Below, one piece after another: positions 14,844 to 22,524 of a stretch of 39,964 nucleotides of DNA. Location: assembly GCA_034422735.1 (NCBI GenBank), contig DAOUJL010000006.1:1-39964 (forward strand). The letters run 5' to 3'. Made by a program: the position numbers and the translations under genes. How positions within the stretch are numbered: the first letter of the stretch is position 1; each line of letters opens with the position of its first letter. The notes beneath the pieces were generated by a model. It ran no database searches and was not told the DNA's origin. It saw nothing but the letters and a program-made list of their open reading frames with translations. Source of the stretch: CATOSD01 sp034422735 (GTDB lineage: Bacteria; Chloroflexota; Dehalococcoidia; Lucifugimonadales; CATOSD01).

Positions 14844-17210
14844 GTGAACCGAGAAGACGATCTGTTACAGGAAAACCAGGTACTACGAGAACGACTGTCC
14901 AGGCTTAGCGAGGCCAGCGTGAGCATTAACGAGAGCCTCGACTTCAATGTCGTGCTTCAGGAAGTAATCGATAATGCGCGCTACCTTACCGACGCCAGGT
15001 ACGGCGTCATTTCGACTATGAATGAAGCCGGCGGCCTGGACGCACTCCTGACCTCCGGGACGACTGAAGATGAGCACCTTCAACTCATTGGACTGCCTGG
15101 TGGGATGAGCATCTTCGATCACTTCAGGAAGATCCCCGGGCCAATCCGACTTGACAACTACTTTGAGTATGCGGTGTCGGTCGGACTGGATGGCTGGCTG
15201 CCGATGACCGTGTATGCCGGTATGGCCACGCCTATAAGGCATCGGGGTAAATCTGTCGGGATCATATGGCTGGGTCACGCCCGTGAGGACAGGAAGTTCA
15301 GCGAAGCGGATGCCGAGACGCTGGTCATGTTCGCCTCACAGGCGGCCATGGTCATCTCAAACGCTCGAACATACCGCGACGAGCAGCGAGCTAGGACCGA
15401 CCTGGAGACCCTGATAAACACCTCGCCGGTGGGTGTTGCGGTCTTCGATGCCAGCACAGGGGCGCCGATGTCGTTTAACCGAGAGGCAGTGAGGATCATC
15501 GAGGTTCTGCGGACGCCGGAAGACCCTCCGGAGGCTCTCTTGGAGACTCTGACGATTCGACGGGCCGATGGGCGGGAAGTATCTTTGGGAGAGCTTTCTA
15601 TTGCCCAGGTAATGAGCACCGGAGAGACAGTGCGGGCCGAGGAAGTGGTCTTACACGTTCCTGACGGCCGGAGCGTGTCCGCACTGATAAACGCCACGCC
15701 CATCCTATCCGACGATGGTGAGGTACAGAGCCTCGTCGTTACTATGCAGGACATGACGTCTCTCGAGGAGCTTGAGCGAATGCGGGCCGAATTCCTCGCG
15801 ACGGTGAGCCATGAGCTGCGCAGGCCCCTGGCCACGGTGAGAGGTTCGGTTACCGCCTTGCTGGAAGAACCCTCGGACATGCATCCCGCGGAAATGCGCC
15901 AGTTCCATCGGATCATCCTGGAACAGTCCGACCGAATGCGCCTCTTGATCGCAGACCTCCTAGACGTTGCCCGCATCGAGACGGGCACCCTGCCGGTGTC
16001 GCCGGAGCCGACGGATCTCGTTGTCTTGTTCGGTGAGGTCGGGAACGCCTTCAGAATCGGCGGCCACATGCATAACCTTCGCATCGACGTCCCACCGGAC
16101 CTACCCTGGGTAATGGCTGACAGACCGCGCATCGTCCAGGTTCTTGGGAATCTGCTGATCAACGCAGCACGGCACTCACCCGCGTCTTCCACTATCACGG
16201 TGAGCGCCGCGCTGGGCGACATGCAAGTCTACGTGTCGGTTGTCGACGAAGGCAGGGGCATCCCCGCCGAGAGTCTGCCGCACCTGTTCAGGAAGTTCTC
16301 CAGGCTCGAGGCAGAGGAGCAGGGAGGGGACACCGGGCTCGGACTCGCCGTCTGCAAGGGGATAGTGGATGCGCACGGCGGTCGAATTTGGGCCGAGAGC
16401 GAAGGGCTGGGACTGGGGACAAAGTTCACCTTCACAATTCCCACGGTCGAAGACGTGGGTTACATCTCGCCAGTGCCGGCGTCACGACTCGCCGCCCGAC
16501 ATACAACCAGGTCGTCGCGTGACCACACGCGAATCCTCGCTGTGGACGATGACGATCAGGCCCTGAGATACATTCGAGACGCCCTGGTCAAGTCGGGTTA
16601 CACCGTTATTGCCACCAGAGATCCTAACGACGTATCTCGCTTACTGGAAGAGGAGAAACCTCATCTGGTCCTTCTGGACCTCATGCTACCTGGAACCGGC
16701 GGGATGGAGTTGATGAAGGAGATCTTGGACGCAGGCGATCTGCCAGTCATTTTCGTGTCCGCCTACGGTCAGGACCAGCTAATCGCAAGAGCATTCGAGA
16801 TGGGGGCAGACGACTATGTGGTAAAGCCCTTCTCGCCAGCAGAGCTTGTAGCCCGGATCAGGGCGGCTCTGCGGAGACGGATGACTTCCGAGCCACAAGT
16901 CCCGTACATCGTACAAGACCTTACCATCGACTATGCCGAACGCCTCGTAACCCTCGGTGGGAATTCCGTAGATTTGACCGCCATACAGTACCAGCTCCTC
17001 TTCGAGCTTTCGGCCAACGCCGGGCGCGTGGTGACTTACGAGCACCTGTTAAGGCGAGTCTGGGGAGGGGAAGGCACTGACGACGTTCGGCCAATACGAA
17101 CCGCCATAAGTTCCATCCGCCGCAAGCTGGGTGACGACGCCAGCAATCCAACCTATATACTCACCGAGCTACGTGTCGGCTACAGAATGCCCAAGCCAGA
17201 CTCACCATGA
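14844..17210 (+). CDS. GAF-PAS-histidine kinase-receiver-winged helix fusion, catalytic residues intact
   Basis: This 788-residue cytosolic one-piece sensor-regulator is divergent from, and colinear with, the 804-residue paralogue. Domains in order: coiled coil, GAF (about 35-180), PAS (about 185-305), HisKA (His323 in SHELRRP), HATPase (N-box Asn436 and Asn440; G1 DEGRGIP; G2 TGLGLAV), receiver (about 563-680; acidic pair Asp568-Asp569, phosphoacceptor Asp612, Ser639, Lys661) and an OmpR/PhoB-type winged helix (about 690-784). The whole path from sensing through autophosphorylation and phosphotransfer to DNA binding is thus in one chain, unlike standard two-protein systems. GTG start with AGAGG seven bases upstream. 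Ligands of the GAF and PAS domains are unknown. Its targets probably include the shared divergent spacer and the MarR/surface-protein promoter; this is inference. Confidence 0.95.
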   Translation: MNREDDLLQENQVLRERLSRLSEASVSINESLDFNVVLQEVIDNARYLTDARYGVISTMNEAGGLDALLTSGTTEDEHLQLIGLPGGMSIFDHFRKIPGPIRLDNYFEYAVSVGLDGWLPMTVYAGMATPIRHRGKSVGIIWLGHAREDRKFSEADAETLVMFASQAAMVISNARTYRDEQRARTDLETLINTSPVGVAVFDASTGAPMSFNREAVRIIEVLRTPEDPPEALLETLTIRRADGREVSLGELSIAQVMSTGETVRAEEVVLHVPDGRSVSALINATPILSDDGEVQSLVVTMQDMTSLEELERMRAEFLATVSHELRRPLATVRGSVTALLEEPSDMHPAEMRQFHRIILEQSDRMRLLIADLLDVARIETGTLPVSPEPTDLVVLFGEVGNAFRIGGHMHNLRIDVPPDLPWVMADRPRIVQVLGNLLINAARHSPASSTITVSAALGDMQVYVSVVDEGRGIPAESLPHLFRKFSRLEAEEQGGDTGLGLAVCKGIVDAHGGRIWAESEGLGLGTKFTFTIPTVEDVGYISPVPASRLAARHTTRSSRDHTRILAVDDDDQALRYIRDALVKSGYTVIATRDPNDVSRLLEEEKPHLVLLDLMLPGTGGMELMKEILDAGDLPVIFVSAYGQDQLIARAFEMGADDYVVKPFSPAELVARIRAALRRRMTSEPQVPYIVQDLTIDYAERLVTLGGNSVDLTAIQYQLLFELSANAGRVVTYEHLLRRVWGGEGTDDVRPIRTAISSIRRKLGDDASNPTYILTELRVGYRMPKPDSP

Positions 17211-17241
17211 AGGGAGTCCCCCCAACTCCACTAATTCCCAG

Positions 17242-19116
17242 CTAAGGCCCGCCGGAAACCTCCGGCTTGTCGTCGTAGTAGCGCGACATGAAGATCAGTC
17301 CGTCGTAGCGAATCGCCCACGTGTGCGAGTACAGCGTCTCAGAGGACCTCGTGTTGGGGAAGACGTTGTCGATCCACAGCCCTTCCTCCGTGGCCGCCGC
17401 GATCTCGTCGCCCACGCTCCGCCCCCTGAACTGGGGGAAATCCCTCAAGGACGTGCCTATCAGGTGCGGGGTGAGGTGCGCGATGCGCAGGATGTCGTTC
17501 TCATCGGACAGGGAAAGGCCCCACTGGCCGTCGACGCTGTCCTGGCTGTTGTAATGGGCGATCGTGGCCTCCAGTCCATTGTCCCGGTAGTAATCGATGG
17601 CCTGCTGCACGTACGCGATGGTATGGCCGGCGGGGTCATCGATCCGCAGATAGTATCCGGAGGCGAAGAGCATTCCGTCTCGTCGTACCGCGTACGATAC
17701 TTTCGGGACTTCTTTCAGCGTCACCGGGTGCGGCCACAGGTATTCCACCCATACACCCTCTTCCGTGGCCTTGGCCAACTCATCTCCCAGCCGATACCCG
17801 TCGGAACCCACCACGTCCTTGATGTCCGTCCCAATCAGCTGCGGCAACAGCGGGTGGACGTGATAGATGTCATTGGCATCGGTGGCGAACAGGTACCACT
17901 CGCCCTCGTAGCTGGCGACGCTGTTGTAGTAGTTGAGCATGGACTGCAGGCCCTCGCTCTCGTAACGCTCGACTGCCCTGTGCACGTACTCGACCGTATA
18001 CTCCCTCGGGTCGGCGTCCCGCCACGCCGGGGGGCCGGTCTCTGGCTCGCCCGCATAGTAGCCGGAGGCGAATATCAGCCCATCGTGGCGCAGGGCCCAC
18101 GTAACCTTCTGCTGTTCCCTGCGAGAAATGGGATGGGGCCACAGGTACTCCACCCACACGCCCTCCTCGGTGGCCAGGGCTATCTCCTTGCCCAGTTCCT
18201 GTCCGTCGGAGCCGACCACGTCCTTGATGTCCGTGCCGATGAGGTGGGGAAAGATGGGATGCGCAAGGTAGATGTCGTCCGCGCCGATGAGGAAAAGGTA
18301 GAACTGCCCGTCCAGGCTGTCCTGGCCGTTGTAATGGGCGATGACGGCGTCCAGGCCGTCCTCCTCGTACCTGGCCACAGCATTGTTCACGTATTCCTTG
18401 ACGGACTCCGCTACGTCTTCCACCAGCACGGAGTGGCTGGCGGAGAACACCAGGCCGTCGTGCAGAATGGCCAGGAGTCGCCGCGGCTCTTGCTGCCGGG
18501 TAGCCGGGTTGATCCCCTGGGTCTCGTCCCATTGGCCTTGCTCGGTAGCGAATGTCATCAGCTCGTCGAATCTGGCGGCGAGCGCCGTCCCCGCGCTCAG
18601 GTCCTGGCCTTGAAGGGATGGTATGGTGGTGAACACCAGCAACACCTTCTCGACCTTGTCTATGAGGAGCAGTCTTCGACCATGCTCTGCGCTCGCGGCG
18701 GACCTGTAGAACTCGACCGTGGCGTCCAGTCCGTTCTCGCCGTAGTACTCTATTGCCTTCTCAAGGTACGCTCGCGTCAGCGCGTCGTCGTCCGAGGCAG
18801 AGGGGGCCTGCATCGCGACCGCGGTGGCGGCGGGCGCCGGTGTCGGATCGGGGACCGCGGTGGGGGCCGGCTGTGACGTAGGCTGCGGGGCCGGGGCGGC
18901 GGTGGGCACGGGCGCTGGGACGCTCGTAGGTTCTGGGGCCGCCACGGCGGTGGGTACGGGCGTTGGAGAAGGGTCGTCGCCGCAGCCAACCAGGAGAGCT
19001 GTGGATGATACCAGGATCAGGAGCAGGAACAGCGCGCTCACCCCGACCGGTGATCGCCGGAGCCTCGATCCTGTCCGCCTCGCCTGCGGTCTTGCCTCTT
19101 GCTCGGTTCGCAACAT
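17242..19116 (-). CDS. Lipoprotein with four tandem Cache-like sensor domains
   Basis: The preferred start is the ATG at 19116 (GGGGGAG seven bases upstream), although the frame is open to 19200. The product (624 residues) has a basic N-terminus, a hydrophobic stretch and lipobox LVGC, then about 60 residues of Pro/Thr/Ala linker, then four consecutive units of about 120-140 residues. Each unit has an amphipathic opening helix (Y-x-x-x-A-x-x-Y-Y-x-x-x-GL-x-A), HYN, a strand such as FYLFLI, HP-x-x-P-x-LIGTDIKDVVG, a GVWVEYLWPHP segment and a closing IFASGYY strand. These features match single Cache domains, which bind small ligands outside the cell. Unit 1 is the most divergent. There is no transmembrane signalling domain, so it may present ligand to another receptor or act as a binding protein. 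It is convergent with the intact sensor-regulator, 31 bases apart. Confidence 0.88.
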   Translation of the reverse strand: MLRTEQEARPQARRTGSRLRRSPVGVSALFLLLILVSSTALLVGCGDDPSPTPVPTAVAAPEPTSVPAPVPTAAPAPQPTSQPAPTAVPDPTPAPAATAVAMQAPSASDDDALTRAYLEKAIEYYGENGLDATVEFYRSAASAEHGRRLLLIDKVEKVLLVFTTIPSLQGQDLSAGTALAARFDELMTFATEQGQWDETQGINPATRQQEPRRLLAILHDGLVFSASHSVLVEDVAESVKEYVNNAVARYEEDGLDAVIAHYNGQDSLDGQFYLFLIGADDIYLAHPIFPHLIGTDIKDVVGSDGQELGKEIALATEEGVWVEYLWPHPISRREQQKVTWALRHDGLIFASGYYAGEPETGPPAWRDADPREYTVEYVHRAVERYESEGLQSMLNYYNSVASYEGEWYLFATDANDIYHVHPLLPQLIGTDIKDVVGSDGYRLGDELAKATEEGVWVEYLWPHPVTLKEVPKVSYAVRRDGMLFASGYYLRIDDPAGHTIAYVQQAIDYYRDNGLEATIAHYNSQDSVDGQWGLSLSDENDILRIAHLTPHLIGTSLRDFPQFRGRSVGDEIAAATEEGLWIDNVFPNTRSSETLYSHTWAIRYDGLIFMSRYYDDKPEVSGGP

Positions 19117-19329
19117 ACCTTGTCTCCCCCTTTGGTTTGTGCTGCACACTCTACTGAGGCCGAAGCACAATTGATCGAGAACTGTTTTCGTTGAGCACAT
19201 AGTGATACATAATGTCAGTCTACACCTTCGTGCATATTATCGCATATACTGTGTCCAATTATACAGTCTCATTTCTCACGGGCAGCGTCAATTGCCCGAC
19301 GAGCCGCTGCAATCGGGGGTTTCATCTCA
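19117..19329. other. AT-rich divergent intergenic region
   Basis: This 213-base spacer separates the Cache lipoprotein (minus) from the permease (plus) and is clearly richer in A and T than its surroundings. It must hold both promoters; several -10-like hexamers occur (for example TATACT and CATAAT on the plus strand) but none is paired with a convincing -35 box. GCATAT occurs twice ten bases apart around 19233-19248. No RNA gene or short frame was recognised. Confidence 0.4.
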
Positions 19330-21066
19330 TTGTTTAGAAGAGCCCAGGAGCGTCACGAAATCCTGTACGAACCGGACGAAAAGTGTCCGCCGCTACTGGC
19401 CATTTCCTCGGCTCTGCAGATATTTATACCCAACACTATCAGCCTCGTCATGCTGGCGGCGCTGGTGGTGCGAGCCTCCGGCGAATCGGAAGCCTACCTG
19501 TCGTGGGTGACGTTTACCGCGCTGGCAGTCACCGGCATCAGCATGATCCTACAGACTCTCCGGTTGCGCCATCTGGGTTCGGGCCGCCTCATCGTCACAA
19601 ACTTCAACGTCCCGTTCCTGGCTGTCAGCGCCCTTGCGCTCCACGTCGGCGGACCTGGTATGCTGGCCAGCCTTGTGGTGTTTTCCACTCTGGTCCAGTC
19701 CGTACTGACCCTGCGCCTTGCCTCCCTCCGCCGGGTGTTTACGCAGACCGTGAGCGGAGTGGTGGTCATGCTGGTGGCCGTCTCTGCCCTCCCCTTCATC
19801 ATCAGCAGAGCCGTCATACCGCCGGAAGGAGAGCCGACGTTGCTCTTTCTGGCGCCGGGAATGGCCGCTCTTGCCGCCGGGATCCTCATATCCCTGCAAG
19901 ACTCGCCAGTCTGGCGTATGTGGATTCTGCCGGTCACAGTCGCGGTCGGGCTGATCGTCGCGGCGCCCCTGGGCTTCTACGACGCCGGCAGAATAGTCGA
20001 CGCCCCTTGGCTGCGCCTGCCGGGCTTCGGCTGGCCGGGGCTGGATCTTACCTTCAGCCCGGAATTCTGGGCGCTGCTTCCGGTGTTCGTGTTCGTGAAT
20101 CTCGCCGGATTCATCAAGGCGGTGGGAGACCTGTCCGTAATCCACCGCGCTTCCTATCGCAGCCAGTCGGCCATCGACTTCCGCGCGGTGCAGGGGGGCC
20201 TGAACGTGTACGGCGTCGGAACGCTGCTCTCCGGCCTCCTGGGAACCCTGCCCGTCGCCGCGCCATGGGCGGCCACCGCGGTCTACATCGCCTTTACGGG
20301 CGTCGCCGCGACGAGCGTCGGAATTTACCTGGGATTTTTCACGCTACTGGCCGCCTTCCTCTCCAAGCTGCTTGCCATACTGGTCGCCATTCCCAGCCCG
20401 GTGGTTAGCGCGGTCTACGTCATCATTTTCGGCATGCTCTTCGTCGAAGGCGCCAAGACGGTGTTCACGGGCCAGGTCGACCAGAGGAAAGCCACCATCA
20501 CCGGCGTTTCCATGGTGTTGGGCCTGTCCGCCGCTACTCTCAGCGGTCTGTTCGAAGGAGTCACCATTCACTTGGTGGGTAACACCATAGTCGTCGGCGG
20601 CCTGGCGGCCGTAGCAATGACCCTCTTCACCGAGCTGTCAGGCTTTCGGGCCAGAAAACTCAGGATCGAGTTGTCGCGATCTTCCCTGCCCGCCGTAGAC
20701 GACTTCCTCTGCCAGTTCGCCGACGGTAACAGATGGACTGAGAAGGGTAAGGACCGGCTTCGCCTCGTGGGCGAAGAAGTCATGCTGAGCCTGTTCGATG
20801 AACAGGACGACGCTCCGGTCGATCAGAAGCGCGGGCTGGTAGCCACGATTCGTCCCGACGGCGCATCGGCCGAGCTCGAGATTGTGGTCGCCTCAGACGA
20901 CGCCATCCAGGGCAACATCGAAAATCGCATAGCCTACCTGGGCCAGGAACAGGCGCTGGAAGACGAACAGGAGCTGTCCGTCAGAATCCTGCGCCACTAC
21001 GCCTCGTCGGTTCACCACCGCAAATATCACGGCATAGACATCATCAGTTGCCGCGTGGATAAGTAG
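19330..21066 (+). CDS. Divergent NCS2-type (xanthine/uracil permease-like) transporter with C-terminal GHKL-like domain
   Basis: This 578-residue protein opens with the NCS2-like segment LYEPDEKCPPLLAISSALQ, followed by about 12-14 hydrophobic helices up to residue 435. The TM8 motif is recognisable (FIKAVGDLS), but the Glu that coordinates the nucleobase in characterised members is Lys263. The TM1 Gln-His is Gln-Ile, and the TM10 Gln-Asn pair is not seen (APWAATAV). The substrate is therefore probably not a classical purine or uracil. A soluble tail (about 442-578) with LRLVGEEVMLSLF, a beta-strand pair and ILRHYASSVHHRKYHG resembles RsbW-type ATPase folds lacking the N-box Asn; this match is tentative. 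TTG start at 19330 with no strong ribosome binding site, so the exact start is uncertain. cobD follows after 55 bases. Confidence 0.78.
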   Translation: MFRRAQERHEILYEPDEKCPPLLAISSALQIFIPNTISLVMLAALVVRASGESEAYLSWVTFTALAVTGISMILQTLRLRHLGSGRLIVTNFNVPFLAVSALALHVGGPGMLASLVVFSTLVQSVLTLRLASLRRVFTQTVSGVVVMLVAVSALPFIISRAVIPPEGEPTLLFLAPGMAALAAGILISLQDSPVWRMWILPVTVAVGLIVAAPLGFYDAGRIVDAPWLRLPGFGWPGLDLTFSPEFWALLPVFVFVNLAGFIKAVGDLSVIHRASYRSQSAIDFRAVQGGLNVYGVGTLLSGLLGTLPVAAPWAATAVYIAFTGVAATSVGIYLGFFTLLAAFLSKLLAILVAIPSPVVSAVYVIIFGMLFVEGAKTVFTGQVDQRKATITGVSMVLGLSAATLSGLFEGVTIHLVGNTIVVGGLAAVAMTLFTELSGFRARKLRIELSRSSLPAVDDFLCQFADGNRWTEKGKDRLRLVGEEVMLSLFDEQDDAPVDQKRGLVATIRPDGASAELEIVVASDDAIQGNIENRIAYLGQEQALEDEQELSVRILRHYASSVHHRKYHGIDIISCRVDK

Positions 21067-21121
21067 GAGCCGCCTCTGCCACAGCCGGAAGCCGGCCCGA
21101 TGTACTATCATCTCTACTAGC

Positions 21122-22078
21122 GTGTTTTTCACGTGGTCGGACGGCCTTGCCCTCGATGTCCTAGCCCTTCTCCTGGCGGTAGGGCTGGACCGGCTTTTGC
21201 CGGAGCCGCCCGCCGCAGTCCACCCCGTGGTCTGGATGGGACGCGCCATCTCCGCCATGCAACGCGCCGCTCCCCAGGCACCCTTGCCCGCATTCCTGTT
21301 CGGCTGCCTGATAGTCGCAGCCATGGTCGGACTCTCGACCGCCCTCGCCTGGTTCGCGACCGCCGCTCTCGACTCCCTACACCCCCTGGCCTACGTCACG
21401 GGCAGCGCGATTCTGCTCCGCACCACCTTTACGGTGAGGGGCCTGTCGACGGCCGCGGCGCGTACCCGGCGCAGCCTCGGCGAGGGTCGGCTGGACGACG
21501 CCCGGTCGAGCCTGAGCAGCCTGGTCAGCCGGGATCCCACGACCCTGACCGCCTCGCTGGTGGCCGCCTCCGCCATAGAGTCCGTGGCCGAGAACACGAC
21601 GGACAGCTACATCGCGCCCTGGCTCGCGTTCGCCCTGTTCGGCGTACCCGGAGCGGTGGCCTACAGAGCCGTCAACACGCTCGACAGTATGCTCGGCTTC
21701 CGGGACAGCCGGGAGTACCTCGGTAAGGCCGCCGCCCGCCTGGACGACGCCGTAAACCTCGTCCCCGCGCGCCTCAGTGCGCTAATGCTGCTGGCCAGCG
21801 GTGCTATGGCCCGCCTGCCGGCCCGCCGCGGCTGGTCGATCATGCTGCGCGACCGCGTGAAGACTGCCAGCCCCAACGCCGGATGGACCATGAGCGCGAT
21901 GGCGGGCCTGCTGGGAACACGGCTGGACAAGCCGGAGCACTACTCCCTGGGCGGGGGAATGAGAGAGCCGGTGGCGGAAGACATCGACACGGCGATCAGG
22001 GTCACCGAACTAACCGCTCTACTTGGCGTGGCCGGCGCTCTGGGCCTCCTCGTCGTGCGCCACGCGATTGCGGGTTGA
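21122..22078 (+). CDS. cobD: Adenosylcobinamide-phosphate synthase CobD/CbiB
   Basis: This 318-residue integral membrane protein matches the CbiB/CobD family: DRLLPEPPAAVHPVVWMGR near the N-terminus, the central SLVSRDPTTLTASLVAASAIESVAENTTDS block with conserved RD and ESVAEN(T/L)-D, then AVNTLDSMLGFRD and a C-terminal SPNAGWTMSAMAGLLG segment. The family attaches the aminopropanol arm to adenosylcobyric acid in the late, membrane-bound part of B12 synthesis or salvage. Length is normal. GTG start at 21122, 55 bases after the permease on the same strand. No other cobalamin gene lies in the window, so it may serve salvage or belong to a dispersed pathway. Confidence 0.96.
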   Translation: MFFTWSDGLALDVLALLLAVGLDRLLPEPPAAVHPVVWMGRAISAMQRAAPQAPLPAFLFGCLIVAAMVGLSTALAWFATAALDSLHPLAYVTGSAILLRTTFTVRGLSTAAARTRRSLGEGRLDDARSSLSSLVSRDPTTLTASLVAASAIESVAENTTDSYIAPWLAFALFGVPGAVAYRAVNTLDSMLGFRDSREYLGKAAARLDDAVNLVPARLSALMLLASGAMARLPARRGWSIMLRDRVKTASPNAGWTMSAMAGLLGTRLDKPEHYSLGGGMREPVAEDIDTAIRVTELTALLGVAGALGLLVVRHAIAG

Positions 22079-22087
22079 CAAAGAGGG

Positions 22088-22438
22088 CTAGCTGCCACCC
22101 TCCTCGAAAGCGCGGTCAGTCTTCGCTGCCATTATGAAGTCGTTGCGGTGAAGCCCGCGGATCGCGTGCGTCCACCAGTCCACCGTCACGCGCCCCCACT
22201 CCACGGTCAGCCGCGGATGATGCCCCTCCTCCTCGGCCAGGTCCGCCACCGCCACGGCGAAGTCCACGGCTCGCCGGTACTCCCGGAACCGGAATCTGCG
22301 CCGCAGCCTATCGACTCCGCCACGCTGGATGAGCGCCCAATCCGGAATCTGGGGATGCAGCAGCGCGACCTCCGCATCCGTCACCCGAGGCGAGTCCCCT
22401 CGACAAGCCACGCATCGTTCCCGCGCTAGGTCCGTCAT
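22088..22438 (-). CDS. phhB: Pterin-4a-carbinolamine dehydratase (DCoH/PhhB family)
   Basis: This 116-residue protein has the full family signature EEEGHHPRL, then WGRVTVDWWTH, then LHRNDFIMAAKTD, including the paired His and the later His and Asp of the active site. The enzyme dehydrates 4a-hydroxytetrahydrobiopterin formed by aromatic amino-acid hydroxylases; in bacteria lacking such a hydroxylase, homologues have been linked to other pterin or molybdopterin work. An N-terminal CVACRGD segment (Cys9 and Cys12) is common in bacterial members. No hydroxylase is encoded nearby. It is convergent with cobD, nine bases apart, and follows the SIS-domain gene by 86 bases on the same strand, so it may be the last gene of a peroxiredoxin-SIS-phhB operon. 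Confidence 0.95.
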   Translation of the reverse strand: MTDLARERCVACRGDSPRVTDAEVALLHPQIPDWALIQRGGVDRLRRRFRFREYRRAVDFAVAVADLAEEEGHHPRLTVEWGRVTVDWWTHAIRGLHRNDFIMAAKTDRAFEEGGS

Positions 22439-22524
22439 TGGCGAAACTCCCCTAGGGCCGCTTCGATATCGTCAATTGCAATCCGGCGCCTCTCTGAACC
22501 TCGAAAGGCGGCGGCGCGGCGCCC

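Noticed and set aside
17211..17241. Possible terminator between convergent genes
   Set aside because: The 31-base gap has no stem-loop followed by a T-tract; the same is true of the convergent gaps at 22079-22087 and 31249-31264.
17131..18876. Plus-strand open frame of 581 codons
   Set aside because: Antisense to the Cache lipoprotein and overlapping the end of the sensor-regulator; its repeats merely mirror the repeated Cache domains.
18825..18970. Low-complexity repeats resembling a CRISPR or microsatellite
   Set aside because: These encode the Pro/Thr/Ala linker after the lipobox, with no constant repeat and spacer structure; the same holds for 24930-25130.
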